Positions 54,370 through 63,297 of a DNA stretch of 64,000 nt are shown here, one piece after another (the first letter of the stretch is position 1; each line of letters opens with the position of its first letter). The DNA lies in NCBI GenBank assembly GCA_023663085.1, contig JAMPIB010000004.1:38297-102296 (forward strand). Reading direction: 5' to 3'. The notes beneath the pieces were generated by a model. That model searched no databases. It worked only from the letters and a program-made list of their open reading frames with translations, and was not told the origin of the DNA. The position numbers and the translations under genes are program-made. The DNA comes from Ruminococcus sp. GTDB lineage: Bacteria > Bacillota > Clostridia > Lachnospirales > Lachnospiraceae.

Positions 54370-54402
54370 AACCATGCAGACAACGAACTGCATGGTTTTT
54401 CT
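54370..54402 (+). terminator. Strong terminator after the phosphodiesterase gene
   Basis: AACCATGCAG (54370-54379) and CTGCATGGTT (54388-54397) form a 10-bp perfect stem with an 8-nt loop and a T run (TTTTTC). Confidence 0.9.
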
Positions 54403-54525
54403 ATTTCTTTTTTCTTTTGTTAAGAAATTCTTTCGATTTTCCTGCGGTTCATTTTCCAATTTACCAATTATGATAACGGTATCACCAAAAGAGTATGAAA
54501 TGCAAAAGAAAAGAGGTAAATCCAC

Positions 54526-55035
54526 ATGACTATCGACACTCTGACCCTCTATTTTACCAGATACGGCGCTGTCGCTATTTTTATTATTGTCCTGCTGGAA
54601 TATATGAACATGCCCGGATTTCCGGCTGGCGTCATTATGCCGTTATCCGGGGTGTGGGCGGCGAAGGGAAACATTCATTTTATAAACGTTATGTTTATAA
54701 CCTTAGCGGCCGGACTGTCAGGCAGCTGGATTCTATATTTTCTCGGACGGACGGGCGGAAACCTGCTTTTGGAGAAATATCTGCATAAATTCCCCAAACA
54801 CAGAGAAGCGATAGAGAAAAATTTTGCCATCATAAGAAAAAAAGGCTGTTTTGGCATTTTTTTAAGCAAATTGATACCTATGGTCAGGACATTAATTTCT
54901 ATTCCGGCGGGTGTATTAAAAATCAATTTCCTGAAATATACCATCAGTTCCGCACTCGGCGTATTCGTGTGGAATCTGGTATTTGTCGGTGCGGGATATG
55001 TTCTGGGCGACGCGGTATTCACCTATCTAAAATAG
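54526..55035 (+). CDS. DedA-family membrane protein
   Basis: This 169-residue DedA/VTT-type membrane protein has FPAGVIMPLSGVWAAKG, a re-entrant-type glycine region (GLSGSWILYFLGRTGG) and FGIFLSKLIPMVRTLISIPAGVLKINFLKY. DedA proteins act in membrane lipid flipping or proton-dependent homeostasis. AGAGGTAAA precedes the ATG. It is followed by palindromic element copy 2. Confidence 0.9.
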   Translation: MTIDTLTLYFTRYGAVAIFIIVLLEYMNMPGFPAGVIMPLSGVWAAKGNIHFINVMFITLAAGLSGSWILYFLGRTGGNLLLEKYLHKFPKHREAIEKNFAIIRKKGCFGIFLSKLIPMVRTLISIPAGVLKINFLKYTISSALGVFVWNLVFVGAGYVLGDAVFTYLK

Positions 55036-55054
55036 ACGCTTGCAAAACCTTGAA

Positions 55055-55203
55055 GCAGGACGGCAGAGGAAAAAGGCTTCTGCTGAAAGGCCCTATAAAA
55101 ACGCCGGTGATTAGCGAGGTATTTCACGAGCTTAGCACCGCTGCGCTTTTTATCGGAGCGGGAGCGTGCCTTGAAGCAGAAACTTTTTCCTCTGCCGTCC
55201 TGC
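55055..55203. repeat. Palindromic structured element, copy 2
   Basis: Perfect 21-bp arms (55055-55075 and 55183-55203) enclose a 105-nt core (55078-55182) that matches the core of copy 1 at 97 of 105 positions with no gaps. The core again pairs end to end (CTGCT/AGCAG, AAGGC/GCCTT, TAAAAA/TTTTTA, CGGTG/CACCG). The outer arms differ from copy 1 in sequence but keep full pairing. It lies between the DedA gene and the glycosyltransferase gene. Confidence 0.85.
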
Positions 55204-55263
55204 CCAGAGTTTTTCAATCACCTATTACTTATTCAAAGATATGAAAAGGAGAGGACTTCACAG

Positions 55264-56472
55264 ATGAAAATAGCGATGATGACCAATAACTATAAACCCT
55301 TCGTAGCGGGAGTACCCATCTCCATAGAACGGCTAAGCGCTGGCCTGCGGGCGGACGGCCATGAAGTGGTGGTATTCGCGCCCGACTATAAGGAGCAGAT
55401 ACCGGAAGAGGACGTTGTGCGTTATCGTGCGCTGATCAAGGGAATCGTCAACGGCTTTTCAGTGCCGGACAGTTTTGATGCCAGGATTGAAAAGAAATTT
55501 AAAGAGGGGAACTTTGACGTCATCCATGTGCACCATCCGCTGCTGATCGGCTGGAGTGCGCTGTATCTGTCGCGAAAATATGACGTGCCGCTGGTATTTA
55601 CTTATCATACGAGATACGAGCAGTATCTGCATTATATCAAGGCTTCTTTTTTACAGAACCTTGTTCCGAATTATGTAAATTGGTTTGCCGGACAATGCGA
55701 TGTCGTCTTTGCCCCTACGCCGTCCATGCAGGATTATCTGGAGCGGATCGGAGTTGGAACGACACTTGCCGTATTGCCGACGGGACTGGCAAAGGAGAGT
55801 TTTGAAACAGATGATGCAAAAGTGCTGAAACTGCGCAGAGAATTACTCGGAGAGAAAAAATACCTGTTCTGCTGTGTGGCGCGTCTGGCCAAAGAAAAGA
55901 ATCTGGATTTCCTGCTGCGGGCGCTGACGAGATATAAGTGCATCCATGCGGCGGATTTTCGTCTGGTTATCATAGGGGAGGGGCCATATAGAGATGAGTT
56001 ATGTAAACTTATAGAAGAACTCGGCCTGGAAGATGAAGTGATACTGGCCGGTAAGGTGGCCAATGAAAAAGTCAAAAATTACTGTAAAGCGTCTGACCTT
56101 TTCCTGTTCGCTTCTCTTTCGGAAACGCAGGGTATCGTGCTGTTGGAGGCGATGGCCGCAGGTACGCCGGTGTTAGCTGTCAAAGCTTCAGGCGTACAGG
56201 ATGTGGTGGTAAACGGTAAGAACGGATATATGACATATCTGTCAGAAATAGAATACAGCAACAAACTGGATGCTGTTCTTTCGGGGAACCGCGTTTATCT
56301 GGAGCGGGGCGCCATAGAGACTGCCAGATGCTATGAGATATCGGAAATTGCGAAATGGGCCGCTGTTTATTATAATGTAGCTATACAGAATCATAAACGG
56401 GATTCTTTAGATACGGGCAGACAGGAGGAGAAGAGGCTTGGAGGCATTTCATATTTTAATAGTAGAGGATGA
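55264..56472 (+). CDS. Family 4 glycosyltransferase (glycolipid-type)
   Basis: The GT-B enzyme starts MKIAMMTNNYKPFVAGVPISIERL and has DVIHVHHPLLIGWSAL, YHTRYEQYLH, the phosphate-binding region CVARLAKEKNLDFLLRAL and the EX7E motif SETQGIVLLEAMAAG. It resembles diacylglycerol glucosyltransferases. I chose ATG at 55264 (AAGGAGAGG upstream); an in-frame extension into the palindromic element is not supported. It is 402 residues. The response regulator gene overlaps its end by 35 nt. Confidence 0.88.
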   Translation: MKIAMMTNNYKPFVAGVPISIERLSAGLRADGHEVVVFAPDYKEQIPEEDVVRYRALIKGIVNGFSVPDSFDARIEKKFKEGNFDVIHVHHPLLIGWSALYLSRKYDVPLVFTYHTRYEQYLHYIKASFLQNLVPNYVNWFAGQCDVVFAPTPSMQDYLERIGVGTTLAVLPTGLAKESFETDDAKVLKLRRELLGEKKYLFCCVARLAKEKNLDFLLRALTRYKCIHAADFRLVIIGEGPYRDELCKLIEELGLEDEVILAGKVANEKVKNYCKASDLFLFASLSETQGIVLLEAMAAGTPVLAVKASGVQDVVVNGKNGYMTYLSEIEYSNKLDAVLSGNRVYLERGAIETARCYEISEIAKWAAVYYNVAIQNHKRDSLDTGRQEEKRLGGISYFNSRG

Positions 56473-57145
56473 TAAGGAGATACGGGAAGGAATAGAGATT
56501 TATCTGAAAAATCAGGGATATCAGGTATTGCAGGCAGCCGATGGCATGGAGGGGCTGGAAAAGATTAAGGAGAGCGAGATCCATCTGGCCATAGTGGACG
56601 TAATGATGCCGCGCATGGACGGAATTACCATGATGATGAAAGTACGGGAAATGGGTTATGATTTTCCGGTCATCATGCTTTCCGCCAAATCCGAGGAAGT
56701 GGATAAGATCATGGGGCTGAATATGGGCGCGGACGATTATGTGACGAAGCCGTTTACAACCATGGAACTTCTGGCAAGAGTCAATTCGCATCTACGGCGT
56801 TACCGTAAGTATCTGGAGGCGGTGGACGGAAAGCAGGATAAGGGTCGCGTCTATGTCATCGGCGGACTGGAACTGGATGAGGATGCGGTGGAAGTGACGG
56901 TCGATGGCATGCTTGTCAAACTGACGCCGTTGGAGTTTAAGATATTACTTCTTTTGATGAAAAATCCGGGCAGGGTTTTTTCGGCGGAAGAAATATATGA
57001 GCGTGTCTGGAACGAACAGCCGATCAATACGGACACGATCATGGTGCATATCAGAAGGATCCGGGAAAAGATTGAGATCAATCCGAAGGAACCGAAATAT
57101 TTAAAGGTGGTGTGGGGCGTTGGATACAAAATTGAAAAATGGTAG
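56438..57145 (+). CDS. OmpR/PhoB-type response regulator
   Basis: The receiver domain has D11, D12, phosphoacceptor D54 (AIVDVMMPRMDG) and a KPFTT lysine. The winged-helix DNA-binding domain (about 135-235) shows LTPLEFKILLLLMKNPGRVFS and VHIRRIREKI. It starts with TTG 9 nt after GGAGG. It is 235 residues. It overlaps the upstream glycosyltransferase and the downstream kinase, so the three form one operon. Confidence 0.94.
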   Translation: MEAFHILIVEDDKEIREGIEIYLKNQGYQVLQAADGMEGLEKIKESEIHLAIVDVMMPRMDGITMMMKVREMGYDFPVIMLSAKSEEVDKIMGLNMGADDYVTKPFTTMELLARVNSHLRRYRKYLEAVDGKQDKGRVYVIGGLELDEDAVEVTVDGMLVKLTPLEFKILLLLMKNPGRVFSAEEIYERVWNEQPINTDTIMVHIRRIREKIEINPKEPKYLKVVWGVGYKIEKW

Positions 57146-59525
57146 GAAAAACAGGGCGCTATGGACGGGACTCGTACTTTCTTTTCTGGCGGCGGCTTTA
57201 TTTACGCTGATGCTGCCGGAGTTTGACAGGCAGGCGGCGGCGGTCTATGAGTCGAGCCAGAATGATATGATAGAGGGGGAATATTTTATTTCCTCCCTGC
57301 TCCAGTGCAATTATATTCTTTATAAAAATATCATGGATAAGACGGATAACAAAGTCTATGCTTATGAGGAATTATATCTGTCCGAGGAATTGCGGGATGC
57401 TGTCGGGAAGGCGGAGCAGACAGATCAGGACGATGAGACATTCGGGAAGGTGCAGACCATCGCCGGGAAACAGGCCGATATCGGGCAGTTGAACAGTATC
57501 CGTTCCATGTATGCAGAGCAGATGCGCACGCAGGCGGCCCAGAGTGAGAGTATGTATACCAATGACATCGGGCAGAAAATGGATTATTATGTATTGCAAA
57601 AAGAAGCCGGGACTGTGCTGAAAAATACGGCAATGCCCATTGAAGAACTGCTTGTTACGCCAGATAATGCCGAAGATATGGTGGAAGATGCCGTAAAAAA
57701 AGCCGGGACGGATGATTACGCCTATTATGTCATCATGGATTACGACGCGGCGGGAAATTTACAGAATATCAGCGTAAGAGGACAGGATGCGGATAAACTC
57801 CTAAAACTGGTACAGACCTTAGAGAGCGGGCCGAAAGGTGTTTTTTTGCAGGGACGTGACGAGACGGAGACCTTTGCCTTATATGACAGTGAGACGAAGG
57901 AAGTGGAAAAAATGCTGACGTTCAGACAGCAGAAACCGAAAAATGTTACTTTCATCTATGCCATGACCAAGCCGCAGATAGATAATATTTTAAACAGCGA
58001 TACCGATTTTCTGTATTTTGGAGATGATATCTTTCAGTTACAGAGCGCAAACAGCTATTATTTCGTAGGCATACAGGATATTTATATGATATGTCTGGCG
58101 GGTATTTTCATTCTCACAGTGCTGGCCGCCGTATGCAGACCTGCGCTCTTGCAGGGGAAAGAGGAGAGAAAAGCCTATGTGGAAGTGATCGTGGCGGCAG
58201 TCATACTCGGCGTGGCTTTCAGTGGGGAACTGCTGGTCTGGTTTGTGCGGAGTATGGGAACGAATGTTATGTTAGAGTGGCTCAATACCTGCCTGCCGTT
58301 TAACCTGCATACAGGAATGGAATACGATATTGCAAGAATTATCATATGCTTTGGCGTTATGACGGCGCTATTCGGATTGTGGTATTTCTGCTGTCTGGAA
58401 GTGTCGGATGTTTTTGGCGGCGTCAGGAAATTTATCCGCACAAGAAGTCTGTTTTATAAATGGTGGAACGTGATCTGCGGCACGCTTAAAAAAGGCTATG
58501 AGAAATTAAAGGCGGAATTGTTTAGCGTGGATCTGGGAAAAGATATGGATAAACTTCTTAAGAAGCTGCTCTTTATCAATTTCTGTCTTCTGGTTACGGC
58601 CTGCCTGTGCTGGTGGGTTGGCATTTTTATCATAGCGGCCTATACGCTGGTTTTATATTGGGCTTTTAAAAAATATATCCATAAAATACAGGAGCAGTAC
58701 GCGCATTTATTACAATCGACAAATTCCATAGCGCAGGGCAATCTGAATAATACGTTTGGTGAGGACTTTGGGATTTTTGCTTCTTATAAAGACGAACTGT
58801 ATAAGATTCAGGATGGCTTTAAATACGCTGTGGAAGAAGAAGTTAAGAGCCAGCGCATGAAAACGGAACTGATCACCAACGTTTCACATGACTTAAAAAC
58901 GCCGCTTACCGCTATTATTACCTATATCGACCTGCTGGGGGAGGAGGATATTACGCAGGAGCAGCGCAGGGAATATCTGGCTACCTTAGAGCGCAAATCG
59001 CTGCGCCTTAAAGTGTTGATCGAGGATTTATTCGAAGTCAGCAAAGCTACCAGCGGTAACGTGAAATTCGAGCCTGTTTCCGTGGATATCGCCCATCTGA
59101 TGCGTCAGGTCTATCTGGAATATGAGGATAAGATGAAGGAGGCCGGATTGCAGGTACGCTTTGCCATGCCGGAAGAAAAGGTTATACTGTCTCTTGACCC
59201 GCAGAAGACCTACCGTATTTTTGAAAATCTGTATATCAATATCATCAAATACGCTCTGCAGGGCACCAGAGTCTTTATCACGGCGCAGCAGACAGAGAAA
59301 GAAAGGAAATGCGGCATTCATATCGAACTGAAAAATATTTCCGCGCAGGAGATTCTGGCAAATCCGCAGGAATTAAGCGAGAGATTTGTGCGGGGAGACG
59401 TTTCCAGAAATACCGAGGGCAGCGGTTTAGGTCTGGCTATCGCCAAAAGTTTTACCGAACTGCAGGGCGGCAGTTTCAGGATAGAGACGGATGCAGACTT
59501 ATTCAAGGTCGTGCTGGACTGGTGA
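57120..59525 (+). CDS. Sensor histidine kinase, multi-helix membrane type
   Basis: This 801-residue kinase is the partner of the upstream regulator. One N-terminal helix, a ~280-residue outside sensor domain and several membrane helices (about 325-520) precede the kinase. H590 lies in TNVSHDLKTPLTAII, IFENLYINIIKYA is the N box, and GSGLGLAIAKS is the G2 box. The G1 DxGxG box is replaced by IELKNISA, as in some clostridial VanS-like kinases. It starts with TTG and overlaps the regulator by 26 nt. Confidence 0.9.
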   Translation: MDTKLKNGRKNRALWTGLVLSFLAAALFTLMLPEFDRQAAAVYESSQNDMIEGEYFISSLLQCNYILYKNIMDKTDNKVYAYEELYLSEELRDAVGKAEQTDQDDETFGKVQTIAGKQADIGQLNSIRSMYAEQMRTQAAQSESMYTNDIGQKMDYYVLQKEAGTVLKNTAMPIEELLVTPDNAEDMVEDAVKKAGTDDYAYYVIMDYDAAGNLQNISVRGQDADKLLKLVQTLESGPKGVFLQGRDETETFALYDSETKEVEKMLTFRQQKPKNVTFIYAMTKPQIDNILNSDTDFLYFGDDIFQLQSANSYYFVGIQDIYMICLAGIFILTVLAAVCRPALLQGKEERKAYVEVIVAAVILGVAFSGELLVWFVRSMGTNVMLEWLNTCLPFNLHTGMEYDIARIIICFGVMTALFGLWYFCCLEVSDVFGGVRKFIRTRSLFYKWWNVICGTLKKGYEKLKAELFSVDLGKDMDKLLKKLLFINFCLLVTACLCWWVGIFIIAAYTLVLYWAFKKYIHKIQEQYAHLLQSTNSIAQGNLNNTFGEDFGIFASYKDELYKIQDGFKYAVEEEVKSQRMKTELITNVSHDLKTPLTAIITYIDLLGEEDITQEQRREYLATLERKSLRLKVLIEDLFEVSKATSGNVKFEPVSVDIAHLMRQVYLEYEDKMKEAGLQVRFAMPEEKVILSLDPQKTYRIFENLYINIIKYALQGTRVFITAQQTEKERKCGIHIELKNISAQEILANPQELSERFVRGDVSRNTEGSGLGLAIAKSFTELQGGSFRIETDADLFKVVLDW

Positions 59526-59535
59526 TCAGTACCTG

Positions 59536-59579
59536 GTAACAGTTCGGGTTTCTGATCGGCAGGAGGCTCGAACTGTTAC
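59536..59579. repeat. Inverted repeat in the gap after the sensor kinase gene
   Basis: GTAACAGTTCG (59536-59546) and CGAACTGTTAC (59569-59579) are perfect 11-bp arms with a 22-nt loop; two more pairs are possible. No T run follows, so it could be a weak terminator or a binding site. Confidence 0.6.
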
Positions 59580-59614
59580 GGTTACTCCGCTTATAGAAAA
59601 ATATGAAAAAGGAA

Positions 59615-59643
59615 TACCCAGCAGACGGATTTCATGGTATACT
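59615..59643 (+). promoter_or_regulatory. Possible extended -10 promoter for the hybrid kinase gene
   Basis: TGGTATACT contains TATACT (59638-59643) with an extended TG. The -35 region (TACCCA) is weak. It lies about 72 nt before the TTG start. Confidence 0.4.
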
Positions 59644-59715
59644 AGAACCGGACTGATTTATCACATAGGAAATTGCTTCGTAATTTTCTTGTACGGGAGC
59701 AGGGAGGATACACTC

Positions 59716-62280
59716 TTGAGTATACAGAATAAAACTGACCGGAATATCTATGAAAACCTGCTGTTTTTATTAAATGAAGATAGTTTACAGGCGGAACAGT
59801 TAAAGAACTTTATGGATGAAATGCCAGGCGGCTTTTTTATTTATCATGCGGATGGGGACGAGACATTGATCTATGCCAATAAAGCCATGCTGCGGATGTT
59901 TAACTGTACCACAATGGGAGAGTTTCAGAAACTGACCGGAAATTCCTTTAAGGGAATCGTACATCCTGACGATCTGGACAGGGTAGAGCAGAGCATTTCG
60001 GAGCAGATCGCGCAGAATAAATATGCGCTCGATTATGTGGAATACCGCATCATCTGCAAAGACGGTGAGATCCGCTGGGTGGAGGACTATGGCCATTTTG
60101 CGCATACCAAGTCCATGGGAGATATTTTTTATGTGTTCGTGGGAGACGCTACCGAGAAAAAGAAGCTGGTACAGCAGGAACAGCTCAGGCGTCTGGAGAT
60201 CATAGAAGGGCTCAGCATGGACTATGAATCTATTTTTTATGTTGATCTGGACGAAGACTGGATGAAAGCCTATCGTGTGAGTCCCAGATTTGCTGAAAAA
60301 TTCACCAAAGAAGTTTCCACGAGCAGTTTTACGGGATTTGATAAAGAATATATCGAAAAATGGGTTTATGCGGACGACCGCGAGCTTCTTTACGGCATCA
60401 GCGATCCGCAGTTTATCCGTAAGGCGCTGACAGAGAACGAGACTTTTCATATCAACTACCGCATCTATCGGGAAGAAAAAGTTGCCTACATACAACTCCG
60501 TATCGTTAATATCGGTGGCAGCGGCCCTGTTTCGCAGGTCATCATGGGTTACCGGAATATAGATGATGAAGTGATACAGGAGATGAAGCAGAAGCAGCTT
60601 TTGGAGGCAGCCCTGCGGGATGCCAATCTGGCCAATAATGCCAAGAATCTTTTTTTATCCAATATGTCGCATGACATACGGACGCCGATGAATGCCATCG
60701 TTGGTTTTATTTCGCTTATCAAAAGACATATACACGATCAGGAGAAAGTGTCCGGCTATCTGGATATGATCTCCGTTTCCAGCGACCAGCTTTTACAGCT
60801 GCTAAGCGATGTGCTGGAGATATCCCGGCTGGAATCCGAGAATGTCCATCTGCTGGAAGAAGAGTGCAGTCTGATAGATCTGGCGCATCAGGTACAGATG
60901 GAGAGCCTGCCGCAGGCGGCCGCGAAAAACATTTCAGTCTCTTTGGATATTTCCCATTTGACACATGATAATGTCTGTACCGACCGCGCGAAGCTGAAAC
61001 AGATTTTGACCTATATCGTGGATAATGCCGTCAAATATACGCGCACAGATGGCTGGGTCACGATCAGCGTGATCGAACTGGATAAAGAGCAGACTACGGG
61101 CAGTCACGCGAAGTACCGGTTCGTGATAGAAGACAACGGTATCGGTATCAAGGAAGAATTTATCGAACATATCTTTGAACCGTTCGAGCGGGAGAAAAAT
61201 ACGACTTTAAGCGGTATACACGGAACCGGTCTCGGCCTTACGATCACCAAAAGACTGGTGGAGATCATGGGCGGCACGATACAGGTTTCCAGTGTGCTCG
61301 GACAGGGCAGCAAATTCAGCGTAACGCTCCCTCTGTATATACAGACCGATTCCGCAGCCCCTGCAGAACCGGATCAGATAGTCATGCACTTTTCTACGCC
61401 GAAACGTATCCTCGTCGTGGATGACAATGAAATCAATCTGGAGATTGAAAATGAGGTATTAAAAGACGCAGGTTTTCTGGTGGATACCGCAGAAGATGGC
61501 AGTATTGCCCTGGAAAAAATAAAACAGTCAAAACCCGGTGATTATGACCTGATCCTCATGGATATCCAGATGCCCGTCATGGATGGCTACCATGCGACCA
61601 GAGCAATCCGCGAGATTGATAATCCTGTGCTGGCCGGTATTCCAATTATTGCGGTTTCCGCCAATGCCTTCGAGGAAGATAAAAAAATGGCCATCGAGAG
61701 CGGTATGAATGCGCATCTTCCGAAACCGTTAGATACGATGCGGCTGTATAAAATGATCCGCAAATTTTTAAAAGACGATAAAAAAGCGGCCAATATGGAT
61801 GCCCTTAAGATCCGGCCTATCAGAAAAGACGAATATCCACTTTTAAAAGACTTTTTGTATGAAGCCATCTATCTGCCGGACGACGCGGCGGTGCCCTCGG
61901 CAGATATCCTTGAGAAACCGGAAATGGCTGTATATATCAAAGACTTCGGCCGCACGGATGATCTTTGCCTGCTGGCGGAGGTGGATGGCAGGCCGCTGGG
62001 CGCTATCTGGTCAAGGATCCTCTCCGGAGACGTGAAGGGCTATGGTAATATCGGGCCGGATGTGCCGGAACTTGCTTTTGCCGTGAAAAAAGATTTCCGC
62101 AGACATGGCATCGGAACGAAGCTGATCAAGGAGATGTTGGAATTTTTGAAAGAGAACGGATATGAGAGAGTCTCGCTCAGCGTCAATAAGGATAATTATG
62201 CCTACCATATCTACCGGAAACTGGGCTTTCAGGTTGTGAAGGTGGGGGAAGAGGATTATTTGATGGTGTTGGAGTTGTGA
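59716..62280 (+). CDS. Hybrid histidine kinase (PAS-HisKA-HATPase-REC) fused to a GNAT acetyltransferase
   Basis: The 854-residue soluble protein has PAS domains at about 35-150 and 160-290. HisKA follows with H319 (LSNMSHDIRTPMNAI), then an ATPase with VDNAVKYT, EDNGIGI and GTGLGLTI. A receiver carries D616 (LILMDIQMPVMDG), and a GNAT domain starts near residue 697, with acetyl-CoA loop R795-R-H-G-I-G-T801. No stop or start separates REC and GNAT. I chose the TTG 8 nt after GGGAGG (59702-59707). The target of either output is unknown. Confidence 0.88.
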   Translation: MSIQNKTDRNIYENLLFLLNEDSLQAEQLKNFMDEMPGGFFIYHADGDETLIYANKAMLRMFNCTTMGEFQKLTGNSFKGIVHPDDLDRVEQSISEQIAQNKYALDYVEYRIICKDGEIRWVEDYGHFAHTKSMGDIFYVFVGDATEKKKLVQQEQLRRLEIIEGLSMDYESIFYVDLDEDWMKAYRVSPRFAEKFTKEVSTSSFTGFDKEYIEKWVYADDRELLYGISDPQFIRKALTENETFHINYRIYREEKVAYIQLRIVNIGGSGPVSQVIMGYRNIDDEVIQEMKQKQLLEAALRDANLANNAKNLFLSNMSHDIRTPMNAIVGFISLIKRHIHDQEKVSGYLDMISVSSDQLLQLLSDVLEISRLESENVHLLEEECSLIDLAHQVQMESLPQAAAKNISVSLDISHLTHDNVCTDRAKLKQILTYIVDNAVKYTRTDGWVTISVIELDKEQTTGSHAKYRFVIEDNGIGIKEEFIEHIFEPFEREKNTTLSGIHGTGLGLTITKRLVEIMGGTIQVSSVLGQGSKFSVTLPLYIQTDSAAPAEPDQIVMHFSTPKRILVVDDNEINLEIENEVLKDAGFLVDTAEDGSIALEKIKQSKPGDYDLILMDIQMPVMDGYHATRAIREIDNPVLAGIPIIAVSANAFEEDKKMAIESGMNAHLPKPLDTMRLYKMIRKFLKDDKKAANMDALKIRPIRKDEYPLLKDFLYEAIYLPDDAAVPSADILEKPEMAVYIKDFGRTDDLCLLAEVDGRPLGAIWSRILSGDVKGYGNIGPDVPELAFAVKKDFRRHGIGTKLIKEMLEFLKENGYERVSLSVNKDNYAYHIYRKLGFQVVKVGEEDYLMVLEL

Positions 62281-62290
62281 GAGGATTTTT

Positions 62291-63262
62291 ATGAATAAAA
62301 AATTGCAGGTTTTCGTTTCATCTACCTATACGGATTTAAAAGAAGAGAGACAGGCGGCTGTAGAAGCGATTCTTGATGCCGGGCATATTCCTGCAGGTAT
62401 GGAATTATTTAAAGCCGGAAATGAATCGCAATTAAAAACAATTTATAAATGGATTGATGAATCAGATGTTTATATGCTTATTCTTGGCGGACGTTATGGC
62501 TCTGTTGATCATAAATCGGGTAATAGTTATACGCAGCTTGAATACGAGTATGCCCTGTCTAAAAATATTCCCGTTTTTGCTGTCGTACTCAGTCAATCAT
62601 GTCTGACCTCGAAAATAAATTCTTTGGGTCTGGAGAACGTAATAGAACAGGGTAATCCGGATAAATATAAATCATTCAAGTCTTTTGTCATGACAAAAGT
62701 CATCAGGGAAGTGGAAGACTGCAAGGATATTAAAATCGCCATACATTCTACGCTTAATGAATTTATCAATGAGTACGACCTCTCCGGCTGGATAAGAAAT
62801 GCGAATGAAAATGATACCATACAGTTACTAAAAGACAGCAATGCCCTGTTGCGGGAGATCAATTCGCTCAATAAGCAAATCCGGGAACTTCAGGAGCAGT
62901 TAAATAAAAAATCCACCAGGCAATTTGGTAATTATTCATTTGACGAACTCGTGGAGCTGTTTAAAAAGAAGAGATTTAAAATTCCTGCGAAAGTTGCCCA
63001 GACAGATAATGATATAACGATAAATGCGCTTGACCTTTATATGACGTATAGAGATGTATTTATTATCGGTATATCGAATGATACATATGTCGAATCGGAT
63101 GAGATTATTTATGTTTTTGAGCATGTGGTGCCGTATTATATAGGTTTTGATTTCTTTGAACGGGTGAAATTGCCAAACACTACGGCTCAGAGGATACATA
63201 CGACGAAACTTGGTTCTGCTTTTTATGCGATGCTGGAGGCTGAAAATATGATGAAGGAGTAA
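62291..63262 (+). CDS. DUF4062 domain protein
   Basis: The N-terminal ~110 residues (QVFVSSTYTDLKEERQAAVEAILDAGHIPAGMELF, DVYMLILGGRYGSVD, SYTQLEYEYALSKNIPV) are a DUF4062 domain, a Rossmann/TIR-like fold often found in signalling and anti-phage proteins. A coiled coil (about 190-215) leads to an unrecognised C-terminal domain. It is 323 residues. GAGAGGATTTTT precedes the ATG. It abuts a tRNA-fragment attachment scar. Its function is unknown. Confidence 0.8.
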   Translation: MNKKLQVFVSSTYTDLKEERQAAVEAILDAGHIPAGMELFKAGNESQLKTIYKWIDESDVYMLILGGRYGSVDHKSGNSYTQLEYEYALSKNIPVFAVVLSQSCLTSKINSLGLENVIEQGNPDKYKSFKSFVMTKVIREVEDCKDIKIAIHSTLNEFINEYDLSGWIRNANENDTIQLLKDSNALLREINSLNKQIRELQEQLNKKSTRQFGNYSFDELVELFKKKRFKIPAKVAQTDNDITINALDLYMTYRDVFIIGISNDTYVESDEIIYVFEHVVPYYIGFDFFERVKLPNTTAQRIHTTKLGSAFYAMLEAENMMKE

Positions 63263-63263
63263 A

Positions 63264-63297
63264 TGGAGCATACGGGATTCGAACCCGTGAGAAAACA
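63264..63297 (-). other. 3' fragment of a tRNA gene (integration scar)
   Basis: Read on the - strand, ACGGGTTCGAATCCCGT is a complete T arm, followed by acceptor strand ATGCTCC and A. No 5' half of a tRNA lies upstream on that strand within 100 nt. Tyrosine recombinases commonly integrate at tRNA 3' ends and leave such fragments, so this is most likely an att site. The inverted repeat TGATTACT/AGTAATCA (63340-63366) lies nearby. Confidence 0.65.

Noticed and set aside
55171-55263. In-frame extension of the glycosyltransferase gene into palindromic copy 2
   Set aside because: The family starts at MKIAMMTNNYKP; AAGGAGAGG precedes that ATG. The same kind of extension at copy 1 (44862) was rejected for the same reason.
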